From Trichomonas tenax (Eukaryota > Parabasalia > Trichomonadida > Trichomonadidae), in NCBI GenBank assembly GCA_023091735.1, contig JALKBU010001230.1, positions 1 through 14,112 of the forward strand: a stretch of 14,112 nucleotides of DNA. Direction: 5' to 3'. The notes beneath the pieces were generated by a model, which saw nothing but the letters and a program-made list of their open reading frames with translations, did not search any database and had not been told where the DNA came from. Shown piece after piece: positions 1-7,718 of the stretch (the first letter of the stretch is position 1; each line of letters opens with the position of its first letter). The position numbers were made by a program, and so were the translations under genes.

Positions 1-227
1 AATATAAATCAGTATATAAAATGAACGTAATATGAAAACATTATCTAATTCATGATTCAAGAACAATTAATTATGAATTTAATGATATATTAATAATTAT
101 GAGAATAAGTAATAATATGAAAATAATTTTGTAATGAAAAAGGTATCTGTGAAAAAAAAATAATATATTAATATCAAAAGTGAAAATGTAATGTGTATTA
201 AAAATTGAATCAATAAGTGGGTTCTTG

Positions 228-401
228 TTAGGGCCTGGCTTGGCCACTCGAGGGCTTTGGAAGTCTCAGGCCGACCTCGCCGTGCATGAAATCATGCTTC
301 TGTTGAATAGGCATCTGGATGCATCTCTGCTAGATCACCAGGTCATCCTTCACAATGAGGTCACAACTATTCATAATGAAGTCTTCTTTGGCTTCCAACA
401 T
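228..401 (-). pseudogene. small GC-rich reading frame with internal TAG (unknown product)
   Basis: Read on the minus strand, an ATG at 401-399 opens a 57-codon frame ending in TAA at 228-230. It is interrupted once by TAG at 330-332 (codon 24). The segment is much richer in G+C than the surrounding AT-rich DNA. The amino acids look protein-like: the N-terminal part is acidic and hydrophobic (MLEAKEDFIMNSCDLIVKDD) and the C-terminal part contains HGEVGLRLPKPSSG. I do not recognise the family. It could be a degraded small gene, the 3' remnant of a repeat, or a structured RNA locus, since GGCCTG at about 232 can pair with CAGGCC at about 268 and GCATG/CATGC form a hairpin near 283-296. A TTTGCGGGAAAAA site and a TCAATG start context lie upstream on the same strand, which fits a former promoter. 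Confidence that this encodes a working protein is low. Confidence 0.25.
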
Positions 402-659
402 TGAGTTCAATCCATTTCAACCTATTGACACTTTTCCATTTTTCCCGCAAACACGTCACTTTCCTTTATTTTGACATCCTGACTTTACATATCAAAATAA
501 GTTACATGCCAGAAAAGCACGTTGTTCTATTTTGTCCCAGTCCCTGTACAAATTAGGCACTTTTTGGCTGCGCGCAGCGAACTCTACATTTTTAAGGATC
601 GCGCAGAAGGAGCAACCCAAGGACCCTTTATAATGCAGTTTGACCAGTAAATTATAAAA

Positions 660-810
660 ATCTACCTCATTATTTTATCGAACTCCTATAATAAAAATCC
701 CCTTATTATTTTCAATCCCCCTTTTATTGAAACTCTTAAAATGCCCTTTATAACAATTTCTCCCCCATATTAACACATAATTCCCCTCGATAATTAATAT
801 AACCCCTGTG
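660..810. repeat. degenerate array of C-tracts in AT-rich DNA
   Basis: Clusters of two to five C residues start at about 665, 684, 699, 717, 744, 762, 783 and 803. They are separated by AT-rich stretches, several reading TTATTA or TTTAT. The spacing is 15 to 27 bp and mostly 18 to 21 bp. This looks like a decayed tandem repeat with a unit near 20 bp (TCCCC followed by TTATTATTTT), or a polypyrimidine element. No coding potential was seen. Confidence 0.45.
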
Positions 811-874
811 TAATAAATTAAAAAGTGACAACATTTGCTAATAAGGTTTTTAACTCATGCCGAATTCACGTAAA

Positions 875-914
875 CTATTCAAAATTGAATAGCAGCGAAG
901 GCTACTGGTTCGCT
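875..914. repeat. two adjacent hairpins
   Basis: CTATTCAA and TTGAATAG form a perfect 8-bp stem with a 2-nt loop at 875-892. Directly after it, AGCGAA (894-899) pairs with TTCGCT (909-914) across a 9-nt loop, and another AATTCGCTAT follows at about 916. The pair could form in RNA or as a DNA cruciform. No transcript is implied by the sequence alone. Confidence 0.5.
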
Positions 915-1335
915 AAATTCGCTATATGATTTTCATATTGCACATTTCATTTAGATAATAAACAACCAAGAAAAAGCATAGATTTATCGAGAAGCTCTTG
1001 AGAAAAATTCAATTTATTATGAATAACTTAAGAGGGACACTGCAAACTATTGTGGATTAAAAATCACTCTTTTTAGGTTCAAAAAGCCAAGATTATTTTT
1101 AAATAAAATCAAATCCTCTGATTTTAGCTTTAATGTTGTGAAATTATAATCACAAATGCTAATGGTATATCTCTGTGATGATGTTTTAGGATACAAATAT
1201 AATTCCTTAAAAAATTGGCACAATAATGTCACTTTTCCACAAATTGGCCAATTTTTGCCAATTCGCTCATCCTTATTGTTAGCTGTTAAACAACACAAAC
1301 GACACAAAATCTCGAAATGAAAAATAAAAATGAGG

Positions 1336-1343
1336 TCGCTTAT
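1336..1343 (+). promoter_or_regulatory. initiator-like motif before the kinase gene
   Basis: TCGCTTAT lies 9 to 16 nt before the ATG at 1352. Trichomonad genes usually start transcription at an initiator of the form TCA-Py-(T/A) within about 20 nt of the ATG. Here the A is replaced by G. A nearly identical TCGTTTA precedes the coiled-coil gene on the other strand, which supports a shared initiator variant. Confidence 0.35.
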
Positions 1344-1351
1344 ATAAAAAA

Positions 1352-2716
1352 ATGCTGATTGGGAGGTTTCGGCTTTTCCGCGTCATCGGAAACGGAGCCT
1401 TCTCAACGGTGAAGCTCGGCTACGACATCTTCACGAACGAGGCCGTCGCTGTTAAGATCATCCCTAAGGCCTCGATACCCGATCAGCAGACGATCCAGGG
1501 AATTATACAGCGAAATGAGATTTTAAAATCGCTGGACCACCCCGGCATCGCGAAATTCATAGATTTCATCGAAGATGAGACCGCTTATTACATTATTTCA
1601 GAATATTGCAGCGGCGGCGAACTCTTTGATTTCATTATTGCACGAAACATAGTCGAAGAACCGCTCGCGAAGCGCCTTTTCAAGCAGATAGTGCTGACAG
1701 TGTCATACATTCACTCGCAAAATGTCGTACATCGCGATTTAAAGCCAGAAAACATATTACTGACAGAAGCAAAGAACATCAAAATCATAGATTTCGGTCT
1801 GTGCTCGAATAGAGCCGATGTTCCACTTCAAGATCGATGCGGATCTTCATGTTATATATCACCTGAATCTTTAACGACAACTTCGTATTATGGAATTCCA
1901 GCGGACATTTGGGCGCTCGGTGTCATCCTTTACACGCTCGTTGATGGATCATTGCCGTGGAATTATCAAGATTCGAATCGAATGTTTCAACAGATAACAA
2001 CTGGCGATTTTCCAATGCCACAGACAATATCGCATCAATGCCAGGATCTGCTTAAGAGTATTTTGAACCCAGATCCTGCAAAAAGATTTACAACAGATCA
2101 AATATTAACACATCCATGGCTTTTTGGTGTTGGAAATGTGTTCCCATTACCTAAGACCAATGACATTATTGCTGATCAGCGCCTCGGAATCGGTTTAGCG
2201 GGCTTTTCCGCCGGTGATATTAAAAATCAAAGAAATCAACTTCAAAAACCAGTGATCGCGCCAACAAACTCATTAGCAACAATATACGAGAATCCGTTGG
2301 ATCCAAATCAACAATATGTTTTAGGATTTTCTGAAGCAGCCCCAGCGCCTGTTGTTACACCTGTAAAGAAGGTAACACCGCGATCAGTGTCACTCAACTC
2401 AGCCGCTATGGCTCCGGCAACGAATGATAACACGACATGTCACCATGGTGTGATTATGTCGCAAACTATTTCGAACAGAGATCCTCTCGCTGTTGCTTCT
2501 AACTTCGAAAACGTTCTCATCGCTAGAGGAATTGTATACAAGAGAGTTGATCAGTTGCTTTTCAATATTTCTGGGCCAAATTTAGAGATCACGGCTGAAA
2601 TATGCCGTTTGTATGGCTTCAGAAATGTCTATGTTGTCTCATTCAACAGACTCCAGGGAGAGGGTTGGGGTTATACTAGATTTATCCAAAGTATTTTAGC
2701 AGATATGAAGAGTTAA
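1352..2716 (+). CDS. CAMK-family Ser/Thr protein kinase, AMPK/MARK-like, with C-terminal KA1-like domain
   Basis: A complete 454-residue kinase. Visible motifs: glycine loop GNGAFSTV (residues 13-20), ATP-anchoring Lys35 in VAVKII, helix-C Glu56, catalytic HRDLKPEN with Asp129, DFG with Asp147, SPE in place of APE (170-172), DIWALG (185-190) and a closing HPW near 254-256. The HRDLKPEN and CGS-x-x-Y pattern is typical of the CAMK/AMPK-related group. Residues about 259-380 are a Pro/Asn/Gln-rich linker. The last 74 residues (about 381-454) read like a KA1 domain (LEITAEICRLYGFRNVYVV, then a GEGWGYTRFIQSIL-type helix), which binds acidic phospholipids and restrains the kinase in MARK/AMPK relatives. 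In the activation loop, the position of the Thr phosphorylated by LKB1 in MARK kinases holds Asp161 (LQDRCGS), which may mimic phosphorylation. The first 180 bp are clearly richer in G+C than the rest. The ATG follows an initiator-like motif. Substrate and cellular role are unknown; kinase identity is very secure and the KA1 call is moderate. Confidence 0.95.
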   Translation: MLIGRFRLFRVIGNGAFSTVKLGYDIFTNEAVAVKIIPKASIPDQQTIQGIIQRNEILKSLDHPGIAKFIDFIEDETAYYIISEYCSGGELFDFIIARNIVEEPLAKRLFKQIVLTVSYIHSQNVVHRDLKPENILLTEAKNIKIIDFGLCSNRADVPLQDRCGSSCYISPESLTTTSYYGIPADIWALGVILYTLVDGSLPWNYQDSNRMFQQITTGDFPMPQTISHQCQDLLKSILNPDPAKRFTTDQILTHPWLFGVGNVFPLPKTNDIIADQRLGIGLAGFSAGDIKNQRNQLQKPVIAPTNSLATIYENPLDPNQQYVLGFSEAAPAPVVTPVKKVTPRSVSLNSAAMAPATNDNTTCHHGVIMSQTISNRDPLAVASNFENVLIARGIVYKRVDQLLFNISGPNLEITAEICRLYGFRNVYVVSFNRLQGEGWGYTRFIQSILADMKS

Positions 2717-2748
2717 TGTTATTTATTTTTTGTTTTATTATGTAAATA

Positions 2749-2769
2749 TAGGGTGTGCAAGGGTGTGTT
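2749..2769 (+). repeat. left terminal inverted repeat of the first transposon
   Basis: A 21-bp repeat starting TAGGGTGTGC that is the exact reverse complement of 4002-4022. It contains GGGTGTG twice, and TA precedes it at 2747-2748. Confidence 0.85.
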
Positions 2770-2864
2770 AGGCCAGAAAGATTGGAGCAAATCTGAATCA
2801 TTCTATTAACATATATATAATATACACCTATAATAACTCTTATATTGAGAAATGTGTCATATAA

Positions 2865-2924
2865 TTTTGGCGCCATAGCGGGATATAAAATCAAAATTGA
2901 GTCCGAGAGCGGTTTCGCGGGAAA
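2865..2924. promoter_or_regulatory. pair of E2F-like sites inside the first transposon
   Basis: TTTTGGCGCC (2865-2874) and TTTCGCGGGAAA (2913-2924) both resemble the E2F/DP consensus (TTTSSCGC). They stand out as C+G islands in AT-rich DNA, about 100-170 bp inside the left end of the element and upstream of the inferred transposase on the plus strand. A third related site, TTTTTCCCGCAAA, lies at about 439-451 outside the element. The match is by eye only. Confidence 0.25.
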
Positions 2925-3632
2925 AAATTGGCACCAAAATGTTCATTTTTTTGATGTGACGAAGAAAGAATTTTCACTCTCTCTTCAAAAAATTTTTGAA
3001 ACAATCTTTCTCTGCTATTATACGTATAATATACCTCGTATATAATCTATGGATATACTCATAATTGTAATTGAATCTTAGGTTGGTGATATGCAATCCC
3101 ATAAATAGAGACAGCTTGAATTTTGACAATCTGAGATGGGATTTTTTTGTTTTCATTACAGTCAACCCAATGATTGATAAAAGACATAGACAATAGTTAT
3201 CGTATATAATAGATACAGTATTGATTATAATAACATTAGTAGATAGATGATTTATTAATGATATGAAAAAGAAAATCTCGAAAGACATGTTTTCTCCGCA
3301 AACACAGTTTTTTTTTTGACAATAATTTGATTCCCATCGAATATTTGCTTTTGCATTAATTACTGAGATGTGCCAATTACTTTCCTTAGAGACACAACGG
3401 ATCTATAGTTGATGGTCTATTACTCTCTGCAATTGAATGAAGTCAAGTTTGATGTATATGGTCAAAATAGCATGTCAATTACAAATTTGAAAAATATGAC
3501 GTAATTTTTTATTTTGATCTGATACAGATATTATGAAGGAAAACAACGATATAATATATATAAATAAGATATATACTTATTGGATATTAACATTATATAG
3601 ATTGTAGTTGATTGTGAACACAATATGACATC

Positions 3633-3839
3633 ATGACAAATGATGAAAATGTTTACACTTTTTTTGAAATTTCACAAAAATTCAGTTTTGCTTTTATAGA
3701 GTTATTCAAGTTACACAGCCTTGATTTTTTATTTTACTCTATAGATCCCAATTTAGAATCGTTCGGCCTATCTATATATATGCTTAAATTGATCCGGACT
3801 TTGCTATTGGTCACTATATTCAAGCAAGAAAAATTTTGA
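3633..3839 (+). pseudogene. remnant of Tc1/mariner transposase C-terminal region
   Basis: This 68-codon open stretch is not a gene in itself. Residues 30-46 (LDFLFYSIDPNLESFGL) follow the Tc1 pattern f-L-P-x-Y-S-P-D-L-N-P-I-E-n-f-W-G, with an apparent one-residue loss in the middle. Residues 3-12 (NDENVYTFFE) fit the preceding D-N-a-x-H segment that carries the second catalytic Asp. The distance from Asp4 to Glu42 is 37 residues, near the spacing known for Tc1/mariner DDE/D enzymes. The trace lies about 270 bp from the right end, as expected for a transposase read left to right. Upstream coding sequence is too decayed to follow. The assignment rests on motif reading and could be tested by profile search. 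Confidence 0.5.
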
Positions 3840-4001
3840 TACCCAAATTGTGCAAAAAAATGACGGATGTCAAAATTGTGATATTTGAGTGACTTATAAT
3901 CGAAATAGAAACTTCAAACCATAGCTATAATGCTTAAATTTGATAGGGTTTATAATGATAATGTTATAACATTTCAACTCATTCTCTATCTGTCTGCGCG
4001 A

Positions 4002-4022
4002 AACACACCCTTGCACACCCTA
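4002..4022 (-). repeat. right terminal inverted repeat of the first transposon
   Basis: Exact 21-bp reverse complement of 2749-2769, ending TGCACACCCTA and followed by TA at 4023-4024. Confidence 0.85.
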
Positions 4023-4293
4023 TATTATCAAACATCTTTTTAAAATAATTTCAAAACTTCTAAATCATTTGAATAGAGTTCACTTCAATGCAATTTAACA
4101 TGAATTGGAAGTTGTAGTCATTCATTGAATTAAATTTTCACAGTCCTATAGACATTTTTTCTCCCCAATAAAAGGTCCAAAAATTAACAATTACCTCAAA
4201 TCGAAAATGAAAATTTATTCATATACATTTTGTTGTTATTAAAATGAATTTATATAAACAACTATATTTATTTTAAACAACAAAAATATAAAA

Positions 4294-7200
4294 TTAACTC
4301 TTTCTCCAGTTGGTGTTATGTTCTTGGATTAAAGAGTTTAATAGCTTCGAATACCATTCTAACCTCGTGGCAGTAACATCCTTTTCTAATCTCTTTCTTT
4401 CGTTCTTTTCATATGCAGAAACTAATTGCGATCTCTTCTTTCCATTTTTAATTGAAAATGCTTCAACAACTTGCATTGTTGATGTAGTGTTCTTCATCAT
4501 AATATTCCATTTCATTGATCTTCTTTCTAACGAGAATTTCTTCATTCGAAGGTCTCTCATTTTTTGCGCCATTTCAGAATTATCTAATTCATTAATTTGC
4601 GTTTTCAGCTTTTGAACATCTTCTTTAGAATTGGACATCTTTGATTCGGCACTTTCGAGTTTCTTATTATAATGATTGACTTGTTCTGCAAGATGAATAA
4701 CTTCTGGTTTGTTCTTAGATTCACTGTCCTTCAAATCACGCTCTAAAACAGCTCTTGCTGCAACTAGATCCTCAATTTTCTGCTCAAGAGCAGCAATCTT
4801 GTTTTGGATTTGAGTGAACATTGATTGCCTGTTTTTCAGTTTTGCTTTGAGTTTCTTCGCTTTCTTGTGTAACTTATGATTATATTTTTCAACATTTTCT
4901 AATGATTGCCTATCTAATTCAGCACTTGCGTCAAACATTTTGAGTTTATTCTTGGATTTAGCAATTTCAGTATCTAAATGTGAACCTCTTAAACTTGCTT
5001 TTGCAAGTTGCTCCTGAGCTTTAGTAACTCTGTTCTTTTGTAATTCATACTCATGTTTAATTGCGGCAGCTTTCGCGAGTTCTTCTTTTTGCTTTCGAAT
5101 GTATTCTTCATGGAAATCATATGAACCGCTTGTGATGTCTGTTTGACTGCCACTTTGTTGTCGATTATATCGTTTGAGGGATAAATCAACAATAGCATCA
5201 GGCGATGGTGCTGATGAAGCACCAAATTCATGGAATGGTGAAAAGTTTTTCTTAGATTTTGATTCAATCTCTTTCTTGAGCTTCTCTAATGCAATTGTCC
5301 TTTCTTTTATGCTCTTATCAAGATCGTCAATCTTTTGCTTTTCATCGTTATTCATTTCGGGATTTACTGGCTGAACTATCGGCAATAATTTTGAATCTTT
5401 TGTTTGCATTCTCTTCGTCTCTTTGTTTTGTAATTTCCTTGCCAAAAACTCCGCTTTTTTGATCGCTAACGCTGTAACATTTTCTGCCAATCTCTCTATG
5501 TGCTTTTCATCGCTGTAATATTCATCACTGTGCGAATAATATTCGTAGACATATGAAGATGAACTCGAACTTGAGATGGATTTTTCTTTTTTATCTGATT
5601 CAGATTTATCATTTGATTTTGTTTCTTCTTTTTGAATCTTTTTATCTGATTTTAATTCATCTTTTTTATCGGATTTCTTATCATCATCTGATGAAGAACT
5701 TTGTTTTTTATCTGAATCTTCCTTTTCAATTTCCTTTTCTTTTTCTGAATCGCGTTTTGAACTCGAATCTGAAATTGAAGATTTTTCTTCTCTTTCTGAT
5801 TTACTTTTCTTTTTAGATTTTTCAGATTCATTTTTATCTTTTGAAGACTCTGATTCAACTTTATCATTATCAGAATTGCTCTGCGAGTTCGCATTTGAAT
5901 CTTTGCTTTGACTTGAATCTGTTGGTTTAATTTCCATTTCTTTGGTTTCTTTTGTTTCTGTGTTTTTGCCATTGCAATTTGTTTCTTTGTTTTTCTCATT
6001 ATCTTTCATTTCTTCTTCGGAATGAATTGCTCCGAGTTTCTTCAATATTACTTTTTTCAAAGATGTATCAATAGCAGGTTTTTCACATTTCGCTGTATTT
6101 TCTTTTTCAGCCCGATTTGGATCTTGTTTTTCATTTTTTTTGATTCCTTTTTCGTTCTTCTTTGATTGATTTGGGTCTTGATCTTTGATACCTTTATTTT
6201 TCTTTAATTGACTTGATTTCGATTCTGAATTTGAATTTTTATTTGAGTCAGCTGCCGAATCAGATTTCTTTTCTTTTGAATTTCGAGATTTTGTTTTCTT
6301 TTCATTTTCTGCAATTTTATCTTTCCGTGATTCTGAATCTGATTTCTTTTCTGATACTGATTGCGATTGACTTTTATCTTTCGATGCATTTGATTTTGAT
6401 CTCTTTTTACTGCTTTCTGATGTTTTCTCGGAGTTTTCTTGATTTTCATTTTTATTATCTTTTTTGTTTCTTTTTGAATATTTCGATACTGTTGAGGATA
6501 ATTCTGATTCTACTTTAGCAGAAGATTTCTTTTCAGATTTTGATTCTTCGCTGATGAAATCTGAATCAATTTTTACAGATTCTGTTTTTTCGTGCTCAGA
6601 TTTCATATTTTCGACAGCCACTTGAGCATTGTTATTCGCTTTATTGTTTTCTTGCGCTTTTTGTGATTTAGAATTTTGCATTAAATCTGATTCATCTTCA
6701 TCATCAGCGAAATCACTGACATAACTCTCTGATTCATCAACTGTATTCATATTTCTTTGTTTTAGAGAAGATTTTAGCGAATTATATAACGGCTCGCGAT
6801 TTTTGATTTGCTGACGAAGTAAATTATTTTCCTTTTCCACTTCTGCGATAAGCTTCACGATTTTTTCCTTCTTTTTGTCAATAGAGTCTTCATTCACAGG
6901 AGAATCAATAATTTCGATTTGTTTTTGTATTTTATTATTGTTTTTTTCGATATCTTCTATTTCATTCTGTATATATTGCTTTGATTCATCCAAAGTCATA
7001 GGTTCTCCGTTTGGTTTTTGAGTTGCATGCGATAATCTTATAATATCTCGATTTTTTTTGCGAGTATCTTGAAACTGGTTGCATATAAATACAAAATCTT
7101 TGTGAGATGTAAGTTTAATGCTGTTTTGATGAACTTTTGTTTCTAATTTTTGTTTTTGTTTCTTTAATTGTTTGCTTTTTTTCTTTTTTACTTCTTGTTC

Positions 7201-7392
7201 CGCGAGTTTCTTGTCGAGTACAACACCAAGGTTCGCTAAATCATGTCCTAATTCTTGATTATATTGACTTGACGAATTATATTTAGCGGCAAGAAGTTGA
7301 TTTTCTTGGTCCCTTTTGTTGTTCTTGACTCCCAATTTTATGATTTTCGATGAAAGTTTTGTTTCTCCTTTTTGGGGCCGCGAAGAACTCAT
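4294..7392 (-). CDS. large coiled-coil protein with Ser/Lys/Glu-rich central region
   Basis: A 1032-residue protein with three parts. Residues 1 to about 210 are Lys/Gln/Glu-rich and predicted largely helical, with two likely coiled coils (about 50-110 and 140-205). Residues about 211-600 are a low-complexity stretch of alternating Ser, Lys, Asp and Glu, beginning with an acidic patch (SYVSDFADDEDESD). It ends in a serine run followed by a tyrosine-rich motif, SSSYVYEYYSHSDEYYSDE (about 609-627). Residues about 630 to the end are mostly coiled coil, broken by a GASSAPSP hinge near 724-731. There is no signal peptide, membrane segment or enzyme motif. The two coils flanking a charged linker suggest a cytoskeletal or scaffold protein; this is inference, since I do not recognise the family. 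The many Ser next to acidic residues would suit CK2-type phosphorylation. The ATG follows TCGTTTA at 7401-7407. Long open frames on the opposite strand and in other frames are by-products of its biased composition. Confidence 0.88.
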   Translation of the reverse strand: MSSSRPQKGETKLSSKIIKLGVKNNKRDQENQLLAAKYNSSSQYNQELGHDLANLGVVLDKKLAEQEVKKKKSKQLKKQKQKLETKVHQNSIKLTSHKDFVFICNQFQDTRKKNRDIIRLSHATQKPNGEPMTLDESKQYIQNEIEDIEKNNNKIQKQIEIIDSPVNEDSIDKKKEKIVKLIAEVEKENNLLRQQIKNREPLYNSLKSSLKQRNMNTVDESESYVSDFADDEDESDLMQNSKSQKAQENNKANNNAQVAVENMKSEHEKTESVKIDSDFISEESKSEKKSSAKVESELSSTVSKYSKRNKKDNKNENQENSEKTSESSKKRSKSNASKDKSQSQSVSEKKSDSESRKDKIAENEKKTKSRNSKEKKSDSAADSNKNSNSESKSSQLKKNKGIKDQDPNQSKKNEKGIKKNEKQDPNRAEKENTAKCEKPAIDTSLKKVILKKLGAIHSEEEMKDNEKNKETNCNGKNTETKETKEMEIKPTDSSQSKDSNANSQSNSDNDKVESESSKDKNESEKSKKKSKSEREEKSSISDSSSKRDSEKEKEIEKEDSDKKQSSSSDDDKKSDKKDELKSDKKIQKEETKSNDKSESDKKEKSISSSSSSSYVYEYYSHSDEYYSDEKHIERLAENVTALAIKKAEFLARKLQNKETKRMQTKDSKLLPIVQPVNPEMNNDEKQKIDDLDKSIKERTIALEKLKKEIESKSKKNFSPFHEFGASSAPSPDAIVDLSLKRYNRQQSGSQTDITSGSYDFHEEYIRKQKEELAKAAAIKHEYELQKNRVTKAQEQLAKASLRGSHLDTEIAKSKNKLKMFDASAELDRQSLENVEKYNHKLHKKAKKLKAKLKNRQSMFTQIQNKIAALEQKIEDLVAARAVLERDLKDSESKNKPEVIHLAEQVNHYNKKLESAESKMSNSKEDVQKLKTQINELDNSEMAQKMRDLRMKKFSLERRSMKWNIMMKNTTSTMQVVEAFSIKNGKKRSQLVSAYEKNERKRLEKDVTATRLEWYSKLLNSLIQEHNTNWRKS

Positions 7393-7400
7393 AAAATTAA

Positions 7401-7407
7401 TAAACGA
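7401..7407 (-). promoter_or_regulatory. initiator-like motif before the coiled-coil gene
   Basis: On the minus strand TCGTTTA lies 8 to 15 nt before the ATG at 7392. It matches the TCGCTTA found before the kinase in sequence and in distance to the ATG. Confidence 0.35.
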
Positions 7408-7718
7408 AAAAAGTTTTTTATTTATAATATTTTCAACATAGATCCAGCAGCTGATGCTGCTCTTGGAAAATTCAAAATTTTTGTAAAAACTTGATTCTAA
7501 ACTTTTTTCGTTTCAAGTCTGTTTACACCTATAGATACTCCCTCAACTGCCTAATACATAAACAGTCTCCTGGAATCCTCGAGTCATACTCTAGGCTTTT
7601 CACAGTGAGTTTATCTGATCCGATAAATGAGTGTTTTTAAATAATCAACTTTTTTGAAAATATTTTGAAAACAATGAATGTTGGATCAATCGTAAAACGC
7701 TTTGTGATGATGCTTTTT
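7408..7718. other. intergenic region between the coiled-coil gene and the 7719 frame
   Basis: About 310 bp that serve as upstream DNA for the coiled-coil gene. It contains AGCAGC-TGAT-GCTGCT, a 6-bp hairpin near 7446-7461, and TTTATC-TGATCC-GATAAA near 7611-7628. No gene was seen. Confidence 0.5.

Larger units (their letters stand above)
402..1351. other. long intergenic region upstream of the kinase
   Basis: This is 950 bp without a supported gene. It holds a perfect 12-bp palindrome GCTGCGCGCAGC near 569-580, a run of regularly spaced C-tracts (about 660-810), two adjacent hairpins (875-892 and 894-914), and a copy of TGTCACTTTTCCACAAAT at 1227-1244. That copy matches 17 of 18 bases of the sequence directly before the ATG at 10125. 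A minus-strand open frame at 1047-1307 has no ATG start and no recognisable motif, so it is not called as a gene. Confidence 0.6.
2749..4022 (+). mobile_element. degenerate Tc1/mariner-like DNA transposon, 1274 bp
   Basis: Perfect 21-bp terminal inverted repeats bound the element. The left copy (2749-2769) contains GGGTGTGCAAGGGTGTGTT and its exact reverse complement ends at 4022. TA dinucleotides flank both ends (2747-2748 and 4023-4024), the target duplication made by Tc1/mariner transposases. The length of about 1.3 kb is typical of the group. An open stretch at 3633-3839 keeps the outline of a transposase C-terminus. The remaining interior has no long intact frame, so the copy is inactive. 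It sits 32 nt after the kinase stop and 271 nt from the end of the convergent coiled-coil gene, so it probably supplies or disturbs the 3' ends of both transcripts. Ends and target site are directly visible; family assignment combines them with the transposase trace. Confidence 0.8.

Noticed and set aside
1047..1307. Minus-strand open frame of 86 codons
   Set aside because: It starts with TTG, has no ATG or initiator, and shows no recognisable motif in AT-rich intergenic DNA.
2682..3288. Open frames at 2682-2894 (-), 2845-3045 (+) and 2974-3288 (-)
   Set aside because: They lie across the end and interior of the first transposon, have odd composition and overlap one another. None matches a transposase motif.
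4310..6518. Several plus-strand and alternate minus-strand open frames of 66-115 codons
   Set aside because: All lie over the coiled-coil gene. Its Lys/Ser/Glu-rich codons produce Phe/Leu/Ile-rich frames on the other strand and Lys/Gln/Asn-rich frames in the shifted register.
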